Origin: a virus
Length of the DNA stretch: 44,344 nucleotides
Virus record (IMG/VR): IMGVR_UViG_3300042558_002580
Span: 1-44,344 of that record
Direction: 5' to 3' (one strand)
The notes under the pieces were generated by a model. That model was not told the DNA's origin and made no database searches. It saw only the letters and a list, made by a program, of their open reading frames with translations. Positions 10,160 to 17,967 of this stretch are shown here, piece by piece (position 1 is the first letter of the stretch; the number at the start of each line of letters is the position of its first letter). A program made the position numbers and the translations under genes.

Positions 10160-11401
10160 ATGAGTCAACAAACACTATACAACGATTTGGTAATTACTGG
10201 TGACCTAACAGTTTCTGGTACCACTACTACAATTAATACAAATAATCTAACTGTAGAAGATAAAAATATTATTATTGGTAATGTAGACTCTCCATCAAAT
10301 ATTACTGGAGATGGTGGCGGACTTACATTAAAAGCTGCTAGCGATAAAACCTTTAATTGGGTGTCAGGTGCTGATAGATGGACGTCAAATGTTGGCGTTG
10401 AAGCTAGTGCGCTTGTACGTACTGGAGGCACAACTGCGCAATTTTTAAAGGCTGATGGCACTACACAAGAATTAACTACTGGAAAAACGATTTATGTTGA
10501 TGCAGGTGTAGGTACAGACACGCGGCCTGGGTTTAACAAATATGATATATCAAAACCATATGCAACTATTGGCGCAGCAGTGTCTGCTTCTGCCAGTGAC
10601 GATACAGTTTATGTTCGTGCTGGAGCTTATACAATATCTTCACAAATTAGTTTAGACTCTAAGGGTAATATATATTTTGAAACTGGAACAGCCATTACGG
10701 TTGCTGGCAATACAGTTGCATTTTCTCTTACTGCAAATGAAACTAAAACAGTTAATGGATTTGCTCAATTTACGTTAAGTGATACAGCAGACATACTAAC
10801 ACAATCAAATGGAACTCTATTTTTAGAATATCAAAGCATTACAAGCACCTCAACAGACACACTATTTAGAATATCTGGAGGCACATTAAATACAAGTTTT
10901 GCGAGTATTGTAGCGTCTACAACAGACGGATTTGTGTTGACAGGAAGTGGAACACTGGTAATTCGCCGTTCCCACACCGCGTCATGTAAACAATTTTTAA
11001 ACTGCGATACTAGTGGAGCTGTTACTATGGACATATGGACTGTTGTAGGAGCTTCTACAGATGCAACTATTCGCGTTGTTAATCATAATGGATTTTCATA
11101 TCGTGGAGTTAACTTAAACAACAACTCATCTAGTCCATGCATCGTTTTTGCATACACCGGTGGAACTAATGCTCCAGTCTTACGAAACTTAAGATTAACA
11201 ACAAGCGGAACTGGTATTTCTATTAATGCTGCTACTGCAACAAGAGATATATTCTTAGATCAAATTAAAATAAATGCTGTTAACAGTCTATCATCTACCG
11301 CACCTACAACCGTTTATTCTACCACAACATACAGCACTGTCGCGCCTGACACTAACGTAACAGTAGACGGGCAATATAATATAATGTCTAAACTTTTCTA
11401 A
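10160..11401 (+). CDS. Tail fibre with beta-helix (pectate-lyase-like) domain
   Basis: 413 residues. The N-terminus is a beta-repeat shaft (NDLVITGDLTVSGTTTTI, then NNLTVEDKNIIIG) typical of phage short-fibre and trimeric shaft domains. A linker with QFLKADGTTQELTTGKTIYV begins near residue 93 and leads into a beta-helix-type domain (DAGVGTDTRPGF, PYATIGAAV, VYVRAGAYTI). The same linker recurs in the gene at 17968. The last about 33 residues (TTVYSTTTYSTVAPDTN onward to MSKLF) are duplicated almost exactly at the end of the small gene at 12801-13010. It is one of three beta-helix fibres in the region and probably a glycan-binding or glycan-cutting adhesin. Its substrate is unknown. Confidence 0.7.
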   Translation: MSQQTLYNDLVITGDLTVSGTTTTINTNNLTVEDKNIIIGNVDSPSNITGDGGGLTLKAASDKTFNWVSGADRWTSNVGVEASALVRTGGTTAQFLKADGTTQELTTGKTIYVDAGVGTDTRPGFNKYDISKPYATIGAAVSASASDDTVYVRAGAYTISSQISLDSKGNIYFETGTAITVAGNTVAFSLTANETKTVNGFAQFTLSDTADILTQSNGTLFLEYQSITSTSTDTLFRISGGTLNTSFASIVASTTDGFVLTGSGTLVIRRSHTASCKQFLNCDTSGAVTMDIWTVVGASTDATIRVVNHNGFSYRGVNLNNNSSSPCIVFAYTGGTNAPVLRNLRLTTSGTGISINAATATRDIFLDQIKINAVNSLSSTAPTTVYSTTTYSTVAPDTNVTVDGQYNIMSKLF

Positions 11402-11798
11402 AACTATGGCAACAGGACCACTAACAATAAATAATTATTTAATAAATAACAATACAACGATAACTGGTGACTTAACAGTTGATGGAACTATTATTACAAC
11501 ATTTGATTCGACTATAACTGGAAGTGGTAAAACTTTTAGCAATGCTGATTCTGGTAAAACATTTCAAGTCTCTGGAACAAATACATTAGTTCTCCCTACC
11601 TATGCATCAGCAAAAACTGGATGGAGCATTGGCATTGTAAATGTAGGCGGAAATACACTTACTGTTAATATTGCTGGGGGATCTGGAAATACAATTAATG
11701 ATGTTACAACATTTAACAATACAGTAAAATATTCTTTAGTTAATATCTATAAATCTGATATATCTGGTAAATTTATTGCAATAGGTGTCTTGTATTAG
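11302..11798 (+). repeat. Direct repeat copy 1 (fibre end plus connector gene)
   Basis: This segment covers the 3' end of the gene at 10160 plus the whole connector gene. It recurs at 12911-13410. By eye the first roughly 130 nt of the two copies differ at two positions (11337 region G/T and 11376 region T/C). Identity falls further in, where copy 2 has a small length change near the connector N-terminus. Confidence 0.85.
11406..11798 (+). CDS. Small fibre connector protein, copy 1 of a duplicated pair
   Basis: 130 residues, starting 4 nt after the preceding stop. It has a TGDLTVDGTIITTFDSTITG beta shaft followed by a compact beta domain (TLVLPTYASAKTGWSIGIVN, then NVGGNTLTVNIAGG). The protein at 13015-13410 is a close paralogue with the same ending (SDISGKFIAIG.LY). 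Both are followed at once by a larger gene whose product starts MNI. The likely role is a fibre segment or connector for the distal protein encoded next. No enzyme motif is present, and function is inferred from duplication and context only. Confidence 0.6.
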   Translation: MATGPLTINNYLINNNTTITGDLTVDGTIITTFDSTITGSGKTFSNADSGKTFQVSGTNTLVLPTYASAKTGWSIGIVNVGGNTLTVNIAGGSGNTINDVTTFNNTVKYSLVNIYKSDISGKFIAIGVLY

Positions 11799-11800
11799 TC

Positions 11801-12793
11801 ATGAATATACGAAATATTAATCTTGCAGCAGCATCGAGCAATATTATTAATCCTGCATTTGGCGCGATGCGTTCTAAAACCGATGCAGAAATGCTTTCTA
11901 TGTTAGGAACAAAGCCAGGCGGTGCAGTTAACATGGAATTATGGTCTGCTAGAAACTCAACAGCTAATCCTCCAACATACACTCGAAACCCAAATTTATG
12001 GTGCAATGAACTTGTGTCTCAACTTACTGCTGCCGTAGCTTATAAAGATGATGTAACTGGTGGTAAACAAAGCTATGGCGGCATATTAATAAGCCCGCGA
12101 CACGTTCTTTATTGTGATCATGCTCACCCTCATGCAAAAAACACATGGGAAGTAAATTATAATAGTAATAAAGAATGTAAGTTGCACTTTGTTCTTGAGA
12201 ACGGAAATGTAGTAGAAGCTATACAAATTGCGCAAACTCTAGTTAGGTCTACTCGCGATAGGCCTGGAGCATACACCCCGGCCGATTGGCCAAGCGGAGT
12301 GGCACCTGCCCAAGATTTGTGTGTAGCAGTACTTGATAGAGACGTTCAGGCGCTTGGTGTGCATGTTATGCCAATACCAAAATTAACATTGCAAGACTTG
12401 GGTTATATCGCAACTCCTGTTATCTCACATATTCATGTCACGCAGGGATACGAAAGAACTACTTCTATAATCCCACCGACACCACGTTCTGATTATCCAC
12501 AATATCATAATTCAATGGTTGCGGTAGGATATGGTGGTATGTCAGACCCTCCATTAAATTCAACACTAAAAACTATTGATTATGCAGTATGGAACGGAGA
12601 CAGTGGCACACCGTCAATGATACTATTAAATGGAAAATTATATTTACACAGACTTATAGGAGCATCAAATATTCCCAATAACATTGGTCATATTAACGCA
12701 ATGATTGCAGTCGCTGAAGACGATGCTATATCTCGTGGAAGGTTAGCCGCACGTACTGGAATAACAGTTCCACTAGTGCCAGTTTTAATTTAA
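11801..12793 (+). CDS. Putative chymotrypsin-fold (trypsin-like) serine protease in the fibre cluster
   Basis: 330 residues. The central part reads as a trypsin-like core. GGILISPRHVLYCDHAHP gives the entry strand and a candidate catalytic His107, placed as in the usual G.LIs..hvLTAaHC. AQDLCVAVLDRDV gives Asp172 in a D-[IL]-x-V-x-x-L context. VWNGDSGTPSMILLNGK gives Ser268 in an intact GDSG motif followed by a strand. Spacing H107-D172-S268 fits the fold. There is no signal peptide; residues 1-75 are a probable attachment region. It lies between two copies of a connector gene and starts MNI like the propeller gene at 13412, so it is likely a virion-associated fibre or tip protease. It could cut host surface protein or mature a neighbouring fibre. 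Activity is inferred from motifs only. Confidence 0.7.
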   Translation: MNIRNINLAAASSNIINPAFGAMRSKTDAEMLSMLGTKPGGAVNMELWSARNSTANPPTYTRNPNLWCNELVSQLTAAVAYKDDVTGGKQSYGGILISPRHVLYCDHAHPHAKNTWEVNYNSNKECKLHFVLENGNVVEAIQIAQTLVRSTRDRPGAYTPADWPSGVAPAQDLCVAVLDRDVQALGVHVMPIPKLTLQDLGYIATPVISHIHVTQGYERTTSIIPPTPRSDYPQYHNSMVAVGYGGMSDPPLNSTLKTIDYAVWNGDSGTPSMILLNGKLYLHRLIGASNIPNNIGHINAMIAVAEDDAISRGRLAARTGITVPLVPVLI

Positions 12794-12800
12794 ATATAAT

Positions 12801-13010
12801 ATGTCTACTACATCTATTAATATTATACCTCAAAACGGTAACTCTTCTGTAGTTGCTATTGATTGCGGCACTTCAACTCCAAAATTAGGCGGTACAGTAG
12901 ATATATCCGAACCTACAACCGTTTATTCTACCACAACATACAGCACTTTCGCGCCTGACACTAACGTAACAGTAGACGGGCAATACAATATAATGTCTAA
13001 ACTTTTCTAA
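12801..13010 (+). CDS. Short fibre protein whose C-terminus duplicates that of the 10160 fibre
   Basis: 69 residues. Residues 1-36 are unique (MSTTSINIIPQNGNSSVVAI). The remaining 33 (PTTVYSTTTYSTFAPDTN to the MSKLF end) repeat the C-terminus of the fibre encoded at 10160-11401 with one substitution (Phe for Val). The DNA is nearly identical too. It may be a genuine mini-protein pairing with connector copy 2, or the truncated stub of a former full fibre left by the duplication. It starts 7 nt after the protease stop. Confidence 0.5.
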   Translation: MSTTSINIIPQNGNSSVVAIDCGTSTPKLGGTVDISEPTTVYSTTTYSTFAPDTNVTVDGQYNIMSKLF

Positions 13011-13410
13011 AACTATGGCAACAGGACCACTAACAATAAATAACAACACAACAATAACTGGTGACTTAACTGTTAAGTCAGACTTAACAGTTGATGGTAA
13101 TATTATTACGTCAATCGATTCGACTATAACAGGAAGCGGTAAAACTTTTAGCAATGCTGATTCTAGTAAAACATTTCATGTTTCTGGAACAAATACACTA
13201 GTTCTTCCTACCTATGCATCCGCTGATACTGCATGGAGCATTGGCATTGTAAATGTAGGCGGAAATACACTTACAATTAATATTGCAACAGGTTCAGGAA
13301 ATACAATTAATGATGCAGTCACAATAAGCAATACAGTAAAATATTCATCAATTTATATCTATAAATCTGATATATCTGGTAAATTTATTGCAATAGGCAC
13401 GTTATATTAA
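12911..13410 (+). repeat. Direct repeat copy 2 (fibre end plus connector gene)
   Basis: Second copy of the segment at 11302-11798. Together the copies bracket the protease gene and the 5' part of the 69-residue gene, about 1.1 kb in all. Such a pair can recombine to delete or swap the bracketed gene. Confidence 0.85.
13015..13410 (+). CDS. Small fibre connector protein, copy 2
   Basis: 131 residues, paralogous to the 130-residue product of 11406-11798: same start (MATGPLTINN), same NTLVLPTYAS..... WSIGIVN core and the same FIAIG.LY end. A short indel near residues 10-25 gives copy 2 a doubled shaft element (GDLTVKSDLTVDG) where copy 1 has extra Asn/Tyr/Leu residues. It is followed 1 nt later by the propeller gene at 13412. 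Probably a fibre shaft or connector; no enzymatic motif. Confidence 0.6.
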   Translation: MATGPLTINNNTTITGDLTVKSDLTVDGNIITSIDSTITGSGKTFSNADSSKTFHVSGTNTLVLPTYASADTAWSIGIVNVGGNTLTINIATGSGNTINDAVTISNTVKYSSIYIYKSDISGKFIAIGTLY

Positions 13411-13411
13411 C

Positions 13412-14620
13412 ATGAATATCAGTGATTTTAGAAAAGTAGTATTATCTAACCAAACTATAATACTAGACTCACCAATGCTAAACGCAATTGCGGCAGGTGA
13501 TGATTTTGGGTTTAGCGTTGCGATGAATGCTACCGGTACAGTTTGTATAATAGGCGCTCCAAATTTTGATACAAATAATAAAGGGCGAGCAGTTGTCTAT
13601 GCATTCAATGCAACTGCTAAATTATGGGAACAGCGAGGAGCTCCATTCCTTGGAGCTCTTAGCGGTCAAAAGCTTGGTTATTCTGTTGCTATAAATGGTG
13701 ATGGAACCAGAATAGTTATTGGCAGTCCAGGAAATTCTAATGTTCAAGTTTATTCTTGGAATGAAACGTCATATACTGTTATAAGAAATAGTACTGCAAC
13801 TGCAACCGCTGCTGGTTGGAGCGTTGCGATAAATTCTGCTGGAAATCGTATTGCAGTTGGAGCACCAACAAATAGTGCCACTGGAACTGATAGAGGAGCA
13901 GTTGAAATATTAGATTATTCTGGAAGCGGAACAACTTGGAATTCACATGGAATAATCGCATATGGAGAGGCAAATGGAGATAAATCTGGTTGGTGTGTAT
14001 CATTAAATTCGAGTGGAAATAGAGTTGCAATTGGTGCACCATTTAACGATATTGGAGGAACAATTACTCAAGCAGGTCATACTAGAGTTTATCATAATAC
14101 ATCCGGAACAAGTTGGATCAAATTAGGAATAGATCTAGATGGTTCCAGTATAAATGAACAGTCTGGATTTAATATCTCGTTAAATGATGTTGGAGATATT
14201 GTTGCGATAGGAAATATACAGGATGACACCAGCGCAAACAACGATGCTGGAACGACTAGAGTGTATAAATGGAGCGGTGGTGCTGGCACATCTGGATCAT
14301 GGTCTCAGCAAGGACTAGATTTAAATGGAAATCCTGGAGACTTACTTGGCTATTCAGTGTCACTAAATTCTGAAGGAAATATATTGGCAATTGGAGCTCC
14401 ATTTAGAGACAATGCTAGTGGAATCGACTCGGGAGGGGCCCAAGTTTATGAATTTGATAATACTAATGTCATTTGGAAACAAATACGTCCATTATTACAA
14501 GGACAATCTGTCGGTGAACAATCTGGGCTTTCTGTATCTCTTAGTAAAAATTCTAAAAAAATAATAGTTGGCGCGCCATATACATCTACTGGAGGAACTG
14601 CTAGAATTTATTCAATATAA
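13412..14620 (+). CDS. Seven-repeat FG-GAP-like beta-propeller protein (fibre tip)
   Basis: 402 residues, almost all of it seven tandem repeats of about 50-60 residues. Each carries a DxxGFSVAMNATG..CIIGAP-type core and a strand pattern ending A.VY.F......W.Q.G. Examples are GYSVAINGDGTRIVIGSP, GWCVSLNSSGNRVAIGAP and GYSVSLNSEGNILAIGAP. Seven copies fit a complete integrin-alpha-type propeller. The repeats resemble those embedded in the fibre at 4404, so the two are paralogous domains. The start MNISDF mirrors the MNI start of the protease after the other connector copy. It is likely a distal adhesin, with protein or glycan ligand unknown. Confidence 0.75.
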   Translation: MNISDFRKVVLSNQTIILDSPMLNAIAAGDDFGFSVAMNATGTVCIIGAPNFDTNNKGRAVVYAFNATAKLWEQRGAPFLGALSGQKLGYSVAINGDGTRIVIGSPGNSNVQVYSWNETSYTVIRNSTATATAAGWSVAINSAGNRIAVGAPTNSATGTDRGAVEILDYSGSGTTWNSHGIIAYGEANGDKSGWCVSLNSSGNRVAIGAPFNDIGGTITQAGHTRVYHNTSGTSWIKLGIDLDGSSINEQSGFNISLNDVGDIVAIGNIQDDTSANNDAGTTRVYKWSGGAGTSGSWSQQGLDLNGNPGDLLGYSVSLNSEGNILAIGAPFRDNASGIDSGGAQVYEFDNTNVIWKQIRPLLQGQSVGEQSGLSVSLSKNSKKIIVGAPYTSTGGTARIYSI

Positions 14621-14623
14621 ATA
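14616..14623 (+). promoter_or_regulatory. T4-type late promoter TATAAATA
   Basis: Perfect octamer overlapping the stop of the propeller gene and ending 7 nt before the ATG at 14631. Confidence 0.7.
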
Positions 14624-14630
14624 AGCTTAT

Positions 14631-16199
14631 ATGTCAACACCAATTAATTTAGGTCCATATTTACTAAATGCTCCCACAGAAGTTGAAAAGGGGCATATAC
14701 GTGATAGTTTAGATCTTGGATCTGCATCACTCCTACAGGGGGAATTTTTGGACATCAATAGATTAAAATTTACTGACCCCACCAACTCTACGCGTAGTAT
14801 TATTCTTGATAAGACTCTTTTTGGATCTGCAGTGGCGGATCGCTTACGTTTTGCTCGTGCCATAAATGTTACTGGAGAAGTTACTACATCTTCTCCAATT
14901 CCTCTTTTTGATGGCACCGAAAATATTAATATACCAATAAGCATTAATGCTGGTGCAATTACTGAATCTAAACTTGCAACAGACGCTGTAGTTGCTATAA
15001 AAATAAAAGATGGTGAAATTACTCCGGCAAAACTTTCTGCGGGTGGTCCAAGTTGGACTAATACTACTACACTTTTAACAAGAGCTTTAGAACTTGGAAG
15101 TGGAATTACAAGTAATGATAATTCTTTTATAGATTTTCATTCATCTGTGCCACTAGTTGATTATGACGCCCGCATTATACGCAGCCCTGGGGTAGATGGA
15201 GCATTAAGCATCCTTAATGCTGGTGCTGGTGCTATAAACATTCGAGGGCTGTCAGTAGCGTCAGACAATACTGTGACATCATCACGTCAAATAATTGGAG
15301 CCATAGAAATTATTGGAAATCAAATTAATACGACTTTTGCAAATAACGCAGAAATTGCGCTTAACTTTGAAAGCAGTGATAGCACAGTTACAAACTTTTT
15401 AAACACTACAATATTCAATGGCAAGCAAGAAATTTCTGCAAGGTTTTTTGGTGACACAAAAACACTTGAAACATATGGGCCGTGTCGTTCAGTAACAAAC
15501 GGACAAGTTGGGTGGGCTACCGCTGGACTTGAAACGCGCAGCACATCTGGAAATACATTGCTAGCATTACATGCTGTTGGTTCAACTGCAACACTGCTAA
15601 AACATGTTCGTGGCGGATCAGGATTAGAAATACGTGACGCGGGAGACACCGCCTTTGCTCCGCTAAAGGCTTCAACATTTACAGGTAATAATGCGCTCTA
15701 TTTAAACTACGAAACTCCAACAATATATCTTCAAGACACAAATCATCGTGGTTCGATGATATATGTAGACAACAATATATTTTCTATACGTCGTTCGTCT
15801 GGCAATAATTCTACAACGATGCAAGATCTTAATGGTCGTTGGCCATTAGACATTAACTTAGAGACCAATAATGCGACCTTTGGTGCAGATGTAAATGCTG
15901 CTTCATTTACATCTCGTTCTTCGATTCGTTATAAGAAAGACATACGCCCGCTACAAGATTCGCTGGCTAAAGTAAACTCGTTAAACGGAGTTTCATATGT
16001 TTGGAAAGAAACTAAAAAGGCTGATCTTGGATTAATAGCAGAAGAGGTGAATGAGGTTTATCCAGAACTTGTGCATAAGACAGAAACTGACGAGGTTGAA
16101 GGCATAGATTATGGAAAATTGACTGCAGTACTCATTGAAGCAGTAAAAGAGTTGACTGGTCGTGTGCAGACACTCGAAAAACAATTAGAACAACGATAA
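14631..16199 (+). CDS. Tail fibre with C-terminal S74 intramolecular chaperone
   Basis: 522 residues. The C-terminal about 95 residues are a clear peptidase S74 / endosialidase-type chaperone: SSIRYKKDIRPLQDSLAKV, then VSYVWKETKKADLGLIAEEV and EVYPELV, YGKLTAVLIEAVKEL and a terminal coiled coil (LTGRVQTLEKQLEQ). Ser431 and Lys436 have the five-residue spacing of the Ser/Lys dyad used for self-cleavage in this family. The chaperone trimerises the fibre and is normally released. The N-terminal half has shaft and linker elements, including ITESKLATDAV and LSAGGPSW, similar to a linker in the 4404 fibre. Its own late promoter lies 7 nt upstream. It probably forms a trimeric receptor-binding fibre. 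Confidence 0.85.
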   Translation: MSTPINLGPYLLNAPTEVEKGHIRDSLDLGSASLLQGEFLDINRLKFTDPTNSTRSIILDKTLFGSAVADRLRFARAINVTGEVTTSSPIPLFDGTENINIPISINAGAITESKLATDAVVAIKIKDGEITPAKLSAGGPSWTNTTTLLTRALELGSGITSNDNSFIDFHSSVPLVDYDARIIRSPGVDGALSILNAGAGAINIRGLSVASDNTVTSSRQIIGAIEIIGNQINTTFANNAEIALNFESSDSTVTNFLNTTIFNGKQEISARFFGDTKTLETYGPCRSVTNGQVGWATAGLETRSTSGNTLLALHAVGSTATLLKHVRGGSGLEIRDAGDTAFAPLKASTFTGNNALYLNYETPTIYLQDTNHRGSMIYVDNNIFSIRRSSGNNSTTMQDLNGRWPLDINLETNNATFGADVNAASFTSRSSIRYKKDIRPLQDSLAKVNSLNGVSYVWKETKKADLGLIAEEVNEVYPELVHKTETDEVEGIDYGKLTAVLIEAVKELTGRVQTLEKQLEQR

Positions 16200-16202
16200 A
16201 CT

Positions 16203-17537
16203 ATGCCAACCGGTTATACAATAAACGGTACTGACTTTGATGATATGTTTAAACCACGCGTAGGAACTGCTGGGGCAGCGTGTGGTTATAATGTAGTGAC
16301 CTCTACAAACCCATACGTGACTCAAGATTTAGCGAGCCGCTATGAGCCTAGTCGAGGAGCAGGGGATCGAATACCTGAACTTACAGGACTTAAAAATTCT
16401 GCTGGCATTGACTTGCGTGACTTGTTTATGAATGACGGTTTTGAAATTATTCCTACATACACAATTGTCGCAAATAAAACTTCAATCAATGAAACGACTG
16501 ACCGAACTGTCACCTTTACATTAACCACAACTGATGTGCCTAATGGAACAGTCCTGTATGTGTCACTGTCTAGAACTGACTTAACATTAAGCGCAAGTAC
16601 AATTACAGTAAACTCTAGCACAGCAAGTTTTAGTGCGACTGCATCTACTGATGCAACTGCCGAAGGATATGTTACATTTCAGGCGATTCTTCGTACTGGT
16701 TCTCAATCTGGCCCAGAAGTCAAGCGTAGCGATGCAATTGGGTTAATTGACTCTTCAATTCCAATTCCAACATATTCTATTGCGCCTTCATTATCTGCTA
16801 TTAATGAAGGGGGTTCGGTAACATTTAATGTCTCTACTACAAATGTTAACCCTGGCACGACGCTATATTGGACACTCTCTAGGTCTGACTTGACGCCTAA
16901 TAATGGAAGTTTTGTTGTTTCTAGTGGCAGCAACTCATTCGCAGTGACTGCAAACACTGACTCATTTACTGAAGGGCCTACAAGCTTTACTGCAAGTATA
17001 CGTACTGGAAGTACAAGTGGGGGAATACTTGTGACGAGCTCGGCGGTTGGAATAAATGACACATCACTAGACCCAATAAATTATAGTATTGGTCTTAGAG
17101 TTGATGTATATCGAGATGTTGGTACAGCGACGTGGGGTAAGAAAGGTGGGTTTATTAGAGTTTTAATAAAACGTGATAGCATACTACAGTACGGATCTGA
17201 TGGTAAATGTAATGTTACTGTATCATTTGCAAATAACTCAATGAGTAGTATTCCAAATTGGAATACTACATTACGCATAACTCAAAATGAATTATTAAAC
17301 TCTGTTCCTAACACTATAACAGGTATTGTCCCAGCAACTGATGCAGGATATTATGACATAACCGGTGTATTACCGCGTCCTTCTACAGCTGGATGGAAGG
17401 AAACAAGAGGGTGTATACCATCAGGATCAACTACAACTGTAACTTTAAGAGATACTCTCGCTGGCACAACAAAATCCGGTAGTGTCGGAACACATTCAAA
17501 TGGTCTTACTGGCCAAGCATATCCAAAATATTTTTAA
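16203..17537 (+). CDS. Structural protein with two Calx-beta/Ig-like repeats
   Basis: 444 residues, starting 3 nt after the S74 fibre stop. Two related beta domains lie at about residues 83-175 and 188-287. Each has a TSINE/SAINEGGSVTF entry, a GT.LY..LSR.DLT block and a TEG..SF.A.IRTGS..G block, as in Calx-beta-like adhesion repeats of phage and bacterial surface proteins. Residues 290-444 form a separate C-terminal domain (YSIGLRVDVYRDVGTATW onward) with no recognised match. The N-terminal about 75 residues (TINGTDFDDMFKPRV) resemble short Gly/Asp-rich attachment regions of phage fibres. Likely a virion surface or fibre-associated protein. Confidence 0.65.
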   Translation: MPTGYTINGTDFDDMFKPRVGTAGAACGYNVVTSTNPYVTQDLASRYEPSRGAGDRIPELTGLKNSAGIDLRDLFMNDGFEIIPTYTIVANKTSINETTDRTVTFTLTTTDVPNGTVLYVSLSRTDLTLSASTITVNSSTASFSATASTDATAEGYVTFQAILRTGSQSGPEVKRSDAIGLIDSSIPIPTYSIAPSLSAINEGGSVTFNVSTTNVNPGTTLYWTLSRSDLTPNNGSFVVSSGSNSFAVTANTDSFTEGPTSFTASIRTGSTSGGILVTSSAVGINDTSLDPINYSIGLRVDVYRDVGTATWGKKGGFIRVLIKRDSILQYGSDGKCNVTVSFANNSMSSIPNWNTTLRITQNELLNSVPNTITGIVPATDAGYYDITGVLPRPSTAGWKETRGCIPSGSTTTVTLRDTLAGTTKSGSVGTHSNGLTGQAYPKYF

Positions 17538-17546
17538 TTATCATAT

Positions 17547-17554
17547 TATAAATA
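17547..17554 (+). promoter_or_regulatory. T4-type late promoter TATAAATA
   Basis: Perfect octamer ending 6 nt before the ATG at 17561. Confidence 0.75.
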
Positions 17555-17560
17555 GACTAT

Positions 17561-17956
17561 ATGGCGACGTATAGCAACATTTATATCGATCAAGGCAGCA
17601 CCTATGCGTCAACTATAGACGTAAAAGACAGCAACGGATTGCCAACAGATCTAACAGATTATTTTGTTAGAGGTCAAATGCGTAGAACATATAATTCTAC
17701 TCTTTTTTATGATTTTATACTAGATATACCAAATCCAACAAATGGAAAAATTGTAATATCACTATCAAATAACATATCTGCTACATTAAAACCGGGCAGA
17801 TATGTTTATGATATTGAAATTGTACATTCTACTTTAGGTGATGTTAGACGAGTAGCCGAAGGACAAGTTGATGTATCACCTAGCGTCACGAGTAATGATT
17901 ATAACCCAGAAAATAATTCCAATCAAACAATAGTCTATACTGGAGGAACATTTTAA
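17561..17956 (+). CDS. Small virion protein (fibre/baseplate attachment-type, cyanophage-like)
   Basis: 131 residues. The sequence IYIDQGSTYASTIDVKDSNG followed by DLTDYFVRGQMRR and a later PGRYVYDIEI, then GQVDVSPSVT is a beta-sandwich pattern common to small structural proteins of marine T4-like phages, and resembles N-terminal domains of baseplate upper proteins (BppU-like). It has a late promoter 6 nt before the start and is followed by a large fibre gene. It probably mediates attachment or decoration on the virion. The exact position is unknown. Confidence 0.6.
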   Translation: MATYSNIYIDQGSTYASTIDVKDSNGLPTDLTDYFVRGQMRRTYNSTLFYDFILDIPNPTNGKIVISLSNNISATLKPGRYVYDIEIVHSTLGDVRRVAEGQVDVSPSVTSNDYNPENNSNQTIVYTGGTF

Positions 17957-17967
17957 TTTAATAATAT

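Noticed and set aside
11301-13410. Insertion sequence carrying the protease
   Set aside because: There is no transposase and no terminal inverted repeats. The flanks are long coding duplications, so recombination explains them better.
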